Shown here piece by piece: positions 1 to 5,140 of a stretch of 5,988 nt of DNA; the stretch's first letter is position 1; the number at the start of each line of letters is the position of its first letter. Source of the DNA: Bacteroidales bacterium (GTDB lineage Bacteria > Bacteroidota > Bacteroidia > Bacteroidales > VadinHA17); contig DAIDJT010000164.1 in NCBI GenBank assembly GCA_027451265.1, positions 1 through 5,988 on the forward strand. Reading direction: 5' to 3'. A model generated the notes under the pieces. The model had not been told where the DNA came from, searched no databases, and worked only from the letters and a program-made list of their open reading frames with translations. The position numbers and the translations under genes were made by a program.

Positions 1-1233
1 TCCGTTTCTTAACCAGAGGACCACATTCCGTGCCTCATGGAACTTGTTTGTGATGGCTACCCCGGCAGATGATCCGAACCAGATCATTGAGCCTCCGAAA
101 CCTACCGAGTAGGCAAGCATACCCCAGTCATAGTGTCCCTGGTCAAGACAGAGCTTTGTAAGGGGGATATTGTCAAACACGGATGAAAGAGCGCCCAGTG
201 CAAACGCAGTCACCCAGGAGGCGTCAGGCAGTTCTTCCACCGGCATCATTGATGCACACATGACAAGACATAAAAGGAATATCGTTCCCTTGAGGGAGGA
301 GGGGACCTCCTTCCACGGAACCGGCCTCAGGAAAGCGCCGATGACAATTGCTATCCAGACACCCAGCGCTGGCATGTCATAGAGAATATTCGAGATTATT
401 GCACCCGCCAGGATGAGGATGACACATACTATCTTAAGCCAGTCAATCCTCACATCCGTATTTGCGTCCTTCTGAATCCTCTGATGCCTGTCCTGCTGAT
501 GAGCCGCAAACCATGCGAAGAACAAAAGTGCGACAAAGGCAGCCACATAGGCGTGTAAAACGTTAAATGCAGAAACACCGTCAATCCACATCATTGTTGT
601 GGTGGTATCTCCCACGACGCTTCCGCTCCCTCCAGCATTGCTTGCTGCAACAATTGCGGCAATATACCCGATGTGTACCTTGTTCTTGAAAACGACCAGG
701 GCTATTGTTCCTCCTATGAGAGCAGCGGCAATGTTATCAAGGAACGAGGAGAGGACAAAGACGAAGATTAACAGCAGGAACGGACCCTTCCAGTCGTTCG
801 GGAGGTACCTGGGGAGTATGTCAGGCACCCTTGATTCTTCAAATATCTTCGACAGTACCGCAAATCCAAGAAGCAACCCGAGAAGGTTCAGAATTATCCC
901 CCACTCGCCCTGTCTCAGGTCTTTATCCATGATCTGCTCCAGAAAGGGAGTGGTGCCAAACATGTGTTCACCCAGCTTAAAGGCCGGATCAAAGGCAAAC
1001 TTGAATATCAGCAGAACGGTGAGACCGGTGACAGCCACCCAGAATGTCTGCTTATGGAAAAGCGCCACCCCGAAAAGGATCAGGCCAAAAATGATAAACT
1101 CAACGCGTATGGGTCCGATTTTGGGCACCGAACCGTCTGACGCGAAGATAGATACAGGTAAAAGAAAAATCAGCAGGAAAAGAAACAGCCTCTTACCGTT
1201 CCTTCCGGCGAGGGTCAGAGCAAGGTTTTTCAT
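1..1233 (-). CDS. NhaD/ArsB-type ion transporter (sodium:proton antiporter-like), 3' end outside the window
   Basis: An open frame of 411 codons runs from an ATG at 1233 to base 1 without a stop, so the C-terminus is missing. The protein is a polytopic inner-membrane transporter. Residues 15-31 form a hydrophobic N-terminal segment that could be a signal peptide or first helix, and many hydrophobic segments follow. It shows the two-fold internal repeat of the IT superfamily: SSFLDNI near 162-168 and SSVFDNIPL near 350-358. Each repeat is followed by a Gly/Ser/Thr-rich re-entrant-loop motif, NAGGSGSVVGDTTTT near 199-213 and GFGGSMIWFGSSAGVAI near 378-394. The GD-TTT and D-N motifs are typical of NhaD Na+/H+ antiporters, which exchange cytoplasmic Na+ for H+. 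Substrate cannot be fixed from sequence, and a citrate/dicarboxylate (CitMHS-like) role is the alternative. There is no Shine-Dalgarno sequence before the ATG. It has its own promoter candidate and lies behind two terminators, so it is probably transcribed separately from the upstream genes. Confidence 0.85.
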   Translation of the reverse strand, partial: MKNLALTLAGRNGKRLFLFLLIFLLPVSIFASDGSVPKIGPIRVEFIIFGLILFGVALFHKQTFWVAVTGLTVLLIFKFAFDPAFKLGEHMFGTTPFLEQIMDKDLRQGEWGIILNLLGLLLGFAVLSKIFEESRVPDILPRYLPNDWKGPFLLLIFVFVLSSFLDNIAAALIGGTIALVVFKNKVHIGYIAAIVAASNAGGSGSVVGDTTTTMMWIDGVSAFNVLHAYVAAFVALLFFAWFAAHQQDRHQRIQKDANTDVRIDWLKIVCVILILAGAIISNILYDMPALGVWIAIVIGAFLRPVPWKEVPSSLKGTIFLLCLVMCASMMPVEELPDASWVTAFALGALSSVFDNIPLTKLCLDQGHYDWGMLAYSVGFGGSMIWFGSSAGVAITNKFHEARNVVLWLRNG

Positions 1234-1294
1234 CGTTAAATGGTTATGGAAATTTATTGACGAGGGTTGATAATATGGATAGGATTAACCGGGG

Positions 1295-1327
1295 CAAAAT
1301 TAGAGATATTTTCACGGGATAATGAAA
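1295..1327 (-). promoter_or_regulatory. Candidate Bacteroidota promoter for the ion transporter
   Basis: On the minus strand TAATTTTG (1302-1295) matches the Bacteroidota -7 element TAnnTTTG. An imperfect -33 element, TTTC (1327-1324), lies 21 nt upstream. Transcription would begin near 1288, giving a leader of roughly 55 nt before the ATG at 1233. The spacing equals that of the candidate promoter of the RRM gene, but the -33 box has one mismatch and such short motifs are common in A/T-rich DNA. Confidence 0.4.
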
Positions 1328-1365
1328 ACTCCCGGCTATTTTTTTTTGAGTCTTTATCTGTCAGA

Positions 1366-1423
1366 ATCGGGTAGGGCGCGTTCGGGACTTCCACCCTATA
1401 GTTATCGCCCATGCCGGGCACAC
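1366..1423 (-). mobile_element. Relic of a group IIC intron (5' end of domain I, probably with the last bases of domain VI)
   Basis: Read on the minus strand from 1423, the sequence starts GTGTGCCCGGCATGGGC, continues through CTATAGGGTG (1402-1393), and then AGTCCCGAAC (1389-1380). From memory, these blocks match the start of the Oceanobacillus iheyensis group IIC intron, including the GUGYG 5' boundary. The match stops after GAAC. The next bases, GCGCCCTACCCGAT (1379-1366), resemble the YCUACYCGAY ending of domain VI, which would make this an internal deletion that kept both ends. The 5' boundary lies 4 nt past the stem of the terminator at 1428-1456, where group IIC introns normally insert. 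Removing 1423-1366 joins TTTGTT to TCTGAC and restores a plausible T-rich tail. Exon-binding sites, domain V and the reverse transcriptase are absent, so it cannot splice or move. The 5' match is strong; the 3' boundary is an inference. Confidence 0.8.
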
Positions 1424-1456
1424 AACAAAGAAAGGCAGCGTATCCCTGCCTTTCTT
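1424..1456 (-). terminator. Second intrinsic terminator after the RRM gene; insertion target of the intron relic
   Basis: A perfect 11-bp stem, AAGAAAGGCAG (1456-1446) against CTGCCTTTCTT (1438-1428), closes a 7-nt loop on the minus strand. It is followed by TGTT and then the intron 5' boundary. The tail after the stem is now short because the intron relic interrupts it; the pre-insertion tail would have read TTTCTTTGTTTCTGAC. It backs up the first terminator 12 nt upstream. Confidence 0.7.
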
Positions 1457-1460
1457 CAAT

Positions 1461-1496
1461 AAATTAAAAGAGGTTGCCCTGAACGGCCTGCCTCTT
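1461..1496 (-). terminator. Intrinsic terminator directly after the RRM gene
   Basis: The minus-strand hairpin begins 12 nt past the stop codon. An outer stem AAGAGG (1496-1491) pairs with CCTCTT (1473-1468), and an inner GGC:GCC helix (1487-1485 with 1478-1476) is set off by a small internal loop. The 3' arm runs into TTAATTT. Position, stem and T-rich tail fit rho-independent termination of the RRM transcript. Confidence 0.65.
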
Positions 1497-1508
1497 GTGC
1501 TTCATTTC

Positions 1509-1814
1509 CTAGTATTTCGGTTCACGATCCCTGTCGCGGAAATCACGACGGGGCCTGAAAGGCTTCTTCTCTGCCTTTGGCTCAGACCTTTTAACGATGA
1601 TCTGACTGCCATCGAGCTCTGAGTTGTTAAGTTTTTCGATAGCTTCATAACCGGCACGGTCATCTGCCATCTCAACGAAACCGTAACGCTTTGAAAAGCC
1701 GGTTTCACGGTCCATAATGACTTTGGCGGAGATTACCTCCCCAAATTTACTGAAAAGTTCCTGAAGGTCTTCTGCTTTGGTTACAGAACTCAGCTTGGCT
1801 ACAAAAATGTTCAT
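1509..1814 (-). CDS. Small single-RRM RNA-binding protein
   Basis: This 101-residue protein is one RNA recognition motif plus a short charged tail. The RNP2 strand is IFVAKL (residues 3-8) and RNP1 is KRYGFVEM (42-49). The aromatic positions Phe4, Tyr44 and Phe46, which stack on RNA bases, are kept; the usual Gly at RNP1 position 2 is Arg43 and the last aromatic is Met49. The order beta1 (3-8), alpha1 (13-24), beta2 (28-34), beta3 (42-49), alpha2 (53-63), beta4 (71-76) is a standard RRM. Residues 79-101 are rich in Lys, Arg and Asp and probably add nonspecific RNA affinity. Such cytoplasmic proteins occur widely in Bacteroidota and cyanobacteria and are linked to RNA binding and often cold response, but the target here is unknown. 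The start codon has no Shine-Dalgarno sequence and is preceded by A/T-rich sequence, as expected in this phylum. The gene has its own promoter candidate and two terminators, so it is probably monocistronic. Confidence 0.92.
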   Translation of the reverse strand: MNIFVAKLSSVTKAEDLQELFSKFGEVISAKVIMDRETGFSKRYGFVEMADDRAGYEAIEKLNNSELDGSQIIVKRSEPKAEKKPFRPRRDFRDRDREPKY

Positions 1815-1909
1815 TTGAAAATAAATTAAACTGTTAATAAAAATTAAATTAACTGATTGTTTATGAGGAAAATGCTAAATTTCTCCACACAATATCAAGT
1901 CAGCTGTCA

Positions 1910-1942
1910 CAAAGGTATTTAAATAATTTTAACATTACCAAA
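1910..1942 (-). promoter_or_regulatory. Candidate Bacteroidota promoter for the RRM gene
   Basis: On the minus strand TTTG (1942-1939) and TACCTTTG (1917-1910) match the -33 and -7 elements of Bacteroidota sigma-ABfr promoters (TTTG, TAnnTTTG). The 21-nt spacer is at the long end of the usual range. Transcription would start around 1905 and leave a leader of about 90 nt before the ATG at 1814. The elements overlap the arms of a perfect inverted repeat, which suggests an operator. Confidence 0.5.
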
Positions 1943-1954
1943 ATTATTTAAATA
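1916..1954. repeat. Perfect 15-bp A/T-only inverted repeat with a 9-nt spacer
   Basis: TATTTAAATAATTTT (1916-1930) is the exact reverse complement of AAAATTATTTAAATA (1940-1954), separated by AACATTACC. It lies between the S37 peptidase stop and the RRM gene and covers the -33 and -7 boxes of the RRM promoter candidate. No U-run follows the arms on either strand, so it is not a standard terminator. It could be an operator or a weak A/U hairpin. Its pure A/T arms lower the surprise somewhat, since A/T-rich DNA forms such repeats more easily by chance. Confidence 0.6.
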
Positions 1955-1997
1955 TTTGGAAGTAAAGTCCTGAACCAAAAACTGCTAAAACAATTGA

Positions 1998-3305
1998 CTA
2001 TTTCGCCACGGGTGAATCCATCCACTCCTCCAGCCTTGAAAAAACTTCCTCCTTCTGCTCGTCAGGGAGGATGCCTATACGGGTGCCGTGCGCACCTCCC
2101 TTATTCACTATCTTAAGGATTTTCTTATTATTCCCGGGATCTGCCGCTGAAGCTGACCATGGATCATTTCCTCCATAAAGGAATATGAAGTTCTCAGCAT
2201 CATGTTTAATGAACTCACTGACCTTCTTTCCGAATTCATAGTCATACACGTAATTCAGACCCTGGGGGGCAGAGAAGGCAAATTCCGGTTTATCACCGTT
2301 ATGGGCATACTTGAGAAGGCTACCAAATTTTTCGAAGTCGTAACCGTAGTACCCTATTTCGGTCATTGCCTGGTAAAAGAAGGGCTCGAAATATGCCAGC
2401 CCCTGGTCGGCAAAATAGCGCGGATCTCCCACGGCCACCAGATGCCGGAACACCTTATCATTTGTTCCCCCGAGTGGTATGGAGTCACAGGGAATGCTTC
2501 CCCATTGCCAGAATGCAAACTCATATTCAAGCACGGTCATCTCATATGCAGTTTCGGGCCCTCCTACCCTTGTGAATGTCCATCCCCGCTTTTCAGCCAT
2601 ATCACGGAACATAGGATAAAGGGTATCAAACTTTTCAAGGACCATTTTCTGGAAACTGAAGACTTTGTCGCGGCAGTCCGGAGTGCCTACATTCTCCAGG
2701 AACGGTTCCATCCTTGGGTCCTCCGGCCCGAAATTCAAAGGTGCCACGTAGGGAACACTGACATCAACATCATCAGGATAATAGTACCTGTGGAACATCA
2801 CTGTCTGTCCTCCCTTGCTGATCCCCGTTGTCGCCCACCTGCCGCTGAAGACCGGTTTGAAGAGCTCAATGATACGGTGATGGTCAGTGGCTGCCTGCCA
2901 GGTTGTAAGATATTTCCAGTCAACTGAATCAGGTGTGGATTCTTCAAAGTACCTGTGCTCAATCCTGATAAGGTTCGCTTTCAGGATTGTTGCGAGCTCA
3001 TTGCGGCCTCCCCTGGCGCCGTATCCTTCGGTCTCAACCACCACCGGCCTGTCGGCTCCGGCATAATATAAAAACACCTGCTGGGTGAACCGGGGGCCGT
3101 CAGGATTGCGGTGGTCAACCGGCTGATGAAGCCTGATCTCCCATGCTTCGCTGAAGGAGGTGTCAGCATCAATCCTGAACAATGTATCTGCTGGAAGTGT
3201 GGCCAGACGCTCCTGAAGGGTCATTGACTCCCGGGAGCATCCTGTTCCGAGGATGACCGCAAAAAGGACAGGAACTATTACTGCAATAAACGTTTGTTTT
3301 TTCAT
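1998..3305 (-). CDS. Exported S37-family (PS-10-type) tripeptidyl aminopeptidase-like serine peptidase
   Basis: This 435-residue alpha/beta-hydrolase probably releases tripeptides from peptide N-termini outside the cytoplasm. Residues 1-22 are a signal peptide (KK followed by a hydrophobic run) ending LGTGC, so Cys23 may be lipidated, although Gly at -3 makes this a weak lipobox. EHRYF (116-120) is the motif shared by S28 and S37 peptidases near the oxyanion region. The nucleophile elbow is GISKGG with Ser163, followed by the family-like stretch MFHRYYYPDDVDVSVPYVAP (170-189). Asp381 in YGGNDPWSA and His406 in GGAHGTRI complete the likely triad. Length and motif order suggest a complete enzyme. 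The ATG overlaps the upstream aminopeptidase stop as ATGA, which both fixes the start and implies translational coupling. It is the last gene of the three-peptidase operon. Assignment to S37 rather than the related S28 family rests on remembered motif similarity; activity on tripeptides is known of the family, not shown here. Confidence 0.85.
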   Translation of the reverse strand: MKKQTFIAVIVPVLFAVILGTGCSRESMTLQERLATLPADTLFRIDADTSFSEAWEIRLHQPVDHRNPDGPRFTQQVFLYYAGADRPVVVETEGYGARGGRNELATILKANLIRIEHRYFEESTPDSVDWKYLTTWQAATDHHRIIELFKPVFSGRWATTGISKGGQTVMFHRYYYPDDVDVSVPYVAPLNFGPEDPRMEPFLENVGTPDCRDKVFSFQKMVLEKFDTLYPMFRDMAEKRGWTFTRVGGPETAYEMTVLEYEFAFWQWGSIPCDSIPLGGTNDKVFRHLVAVGDPRYFADQGLAYFEPFFYQAMTEIGYYGYDFEKFGSLLKYAHNGDKPEFAFSAPQGLNYVYDYEFGKKVSEFIKHDAENFIFLYGGNDPWSASAADPGNNKKILKIVNKGGAHGTRIGILPDEQKEEVFSRLEEWMDSPVAK

Positions 3306-5140
3306 TTCGAAGATTTTTTAGTTCCGCGGGCAAGTGGTTTCGTCTTATCTCTCAGCCAGATCTGTAGTTCAGGTTCCAGGTGAGGGGAGAGCAGGCTGTA
3401 AACTCTTTCGTGATATCCATTCAGCCAGTCAAGCTCATTGTCATCAAGAAGCGATGTGTCAATAAGATCCGAATCAATATAGCACAATGTCACCGTTTCA
3501 AACGATAGGAAACTGCCGAATTCAGTTTCCCTGTCTTCACGGCATACCAGAAGGTTCTCAGTCCGGAAACCATACAGTCCCGGCCGGTAAAAAGCCGGTT
3601 CGTCAGATGTCACCATCCCCGGCTCCATGCTGGTCTTCATGTCACCTGTGGCTCCGGAGCCAATTGTCTGCGGACCTTCATGGACGTTCAGGAAGCTGCC
3701 TACCCCATGGCCGGTGCCATGCCCATAATTCAGGTAATTATCCCACAAGGGCTTCCGGGCAAGAATGTCAAGCTGGTATCCCTTCGTGCCCCTCGGGAAG
3801 CGGGCCATGGCGAGGTCTATTGTCCCCCGCAGGGCAAGCGTGAACTCCCTCCTCATCGCTGCATCGGTCTTTCCAAGGGCAACTGTCCTCGTGATGTCAG
3901 TTGTTCCCCCGTAATACTGCCCTCCCGAGTCCAGGAGGAAGATGCCCCTCCTATCCAGGCCGACATCTGTGGCCTTTTCCGGGACATAGTGCGGCAGGGC
4001 GGCATGGCCATTGTAAGCAGCAATGGTGCTGAACGAAGGGCCTGTGCAGCCAGCCTGTGCAGCACGCATCCCATCAATTTTCGCAGCAGCACTGAGTTCG
4101 GTTATTTCTTCCTTGCCAACCGCCGTTTCGAGCCAGTGGAAGAAGCGTGTCAGAACCACACCGTCATGTACCATCACCTTCCTGAGGTTTTTCAGCTCGG
4201 TATCGTTCTTTACGGATTTCATCCGTGTGGGTATGCTGAGGTCCTCTGTTATCTTCACCTTTCGTGCGACAGACCTGTACAGTGCAGCAGATGTGGTCGA
4301 CGGGGAAAGCATAAGAACCGACCCTTCCTCAAGGTGAGAAAGCACTGATGACACAGTATTATATGGAAGCAGAACCACACCGTCTGCGTCAAGCGAAGCC
4401 TTAACCTGGCGCGGTATCTTCTCCTCATCAGCGAAGAAGATGACCTGGTCACGGCTTACAATGGCAAAGGAGAGGAGCAGCGGGCAATACTTAACATCGC
4501 TGCCCCTGAGGTTCAACAACCACATGACATCATCCGTTGCTGTCAGCAACTGGTAGTCGGTTTTCATTCCGGCCATGACCTCCCTGACCTTCTCAAGCTT
4601 ATCCTTCCTTGTGAGTCCGGCATACTTCACGTCCAGTTCAAAAGCCTCACCCGCCGGCAGTGAAGGCCGGTCCTTCCACACAGGAGTGATCAGGTCCGCC
4701 TTCAGGTTGAGACCGGCACCGGCAGATTTCATGGCTGATTCCAGTAGTCTCATGTTCCCTGCGGAGATCAGCCGGCCGTCAACACCCGCCTTCCATCCCT
4801 TACGGGCTTTCTCCTTCAGCCAGTCAATATGTTCAGGTGTGTGCGGTATTTTCAGCCGCACAAGCTCAAACCCGGAACCGGCCAGTTGCTCCTCTGCCTG
4901 GATGAAATAACGGCTGTCAGTCCACAGACCGGCAAAAGTCCTTGTAATGACAACATTCCCGGCAGAGCCGGTGAATCCCGTCAGCCACCTGATAATCCTC
5001 CAGTGATCAGGCACATACTCTCCCAGGTGCGGATCGGAGGAAGGTATGATCAGGGCATCCAGTCTTTTTCTTTTCATCAGGGCCCGTACTTCAGCGAGTC
5101 TCCTGACATGTATGTTTGCGGTCATATCCCGGATTGTCAT
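3302..5140 (-). CDS. Xaa-Pro aminopeptidase (aminopeptidase P, M24B), three-domain form
   Basis: This metallo-aminopeptidase removes the N-terminal residue from peptides with proline in second position. The 612 residues match the long eukaryotic-like (XPNPEP1-type) form: creatinase-like N domain (about 12-145), second creatinase-like domain (about 155-308), catalytic pita-bread domain (about 313-532) and the M24 C-terminal extension (about 540-602). The five metal ligands are present: Asp404 (LLDSGG), Asp415 (TTDITRT), His478 (GTGHGVG), Glu514 (TSDEPAFY) and Glu528 (FRTENLL). The substrate-handling histidines His384 (LPHY) and His487 (NVHEGP) are also kept, so it should be active, probably with two Mn2+. 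No signal peptide is visible, so it is likely cytosolic. ATG at 5140 overlaps the upstream stop as ATGA; Met6 (codon at 5125) is a less likely alternative start. It sits between two serine peptidases and would finish proline-containing peptides that ordinary aminopeptidases leave behind. Confidence 0.97.
   Translation of the reverse strand: MTIRDMTANIHVRRLAEVRALMKRKRLDALIIPSSDPHLGEYVPDHWRIIRWLTGFTGSAGNVVITRTFAGLWTDSRYFIQAEEQLAGSGFELVRLKIPHTPEHIDWLKEKARKGWKAGVDGRLISAGNMRLLESAMKSAGAGLNLKADLITPVWKDRPSLPAGEAFELDVKYAGLTRKDKLEKVREVMAGMKTDYQLLTATDDVMWLLNLRGSDVKYCPLLLSFAIVSRDQVIFFADEEKIPRQVKASLDADGVVLLPYNTVSSVLSHLEEGSVLMLSPSTTSAALYRSVARKVKITEDLSIPTRMKSVKNDTELKNLRKVMVHDGVVLTRFFHWLETAVGKEEITELSAAAKIDGMRAAQAGCTGPSFSTIAAYNGHAALPHYVPEKATDVGLDRRGIFLLDSGGQYYGGTTDITRTVALGKTDAAMRREFTLALRGTIDLAMARFPRGTKGYQLDILARKPLWDNYLNYGHGTGHGVGSFLNVHEGPQTIGSGATGDMKTSMEPGMVTSDEPAFYRPGLYGFRTENLLVCREDRETEFGSFLSFETVTLCYIDSDLIDTSLLDDNELDWLNGYHERVYSLLSPHLEPELQIWLRDKTKPLARGTKKSSK

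Noticed and set aside
599..1270. Plus-strand open frame of 223 codons
   Set aside because: It lies antisense to the ion transporter, whose translation shows clear family motifs. The plus-strand product is rich in Arg, Ser and Pro, with no recognisable domain.
1315..1347. Plus-strand hairpin CGGGA...TCCCG followed by nine T's
   Set aside because: It looks like a terminator, but the stem is only 5 bp with a 10-nt loop and no plus-strand gene precedes it. It could stop antisense transcription, but the support is too thin to list.
1366..1423. Interpretation of the compact GC-rich block as a riboswitch or integron attC site
   Set aside because: The close match to the 5' end of a group IIC intron and its position after a terminator explain it better; no attC core sites of the RYYYAAC/GTTRRRY type are paired here.
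1502..1708. Second minus-strand frame overlapping the RRM gene
   Set aside because: The RRM frame has RNP1 and RNP2 motifs; the other frame is a low-complexity by-product of the same bases.
2202..2927. Plus-strand open frame of 241 codons
   Set aside because: It is fully antisense to the S37 peptidase, which carries an intact catalytic triad; the antisense product shows no family motif.
3680..4348. Plus-strand open frame of 222 codons and shorter neighbours
   Set aside because: These are shadows of the aminopeptidase P gene, whose five metal ligands confirm the minus-strand frame.
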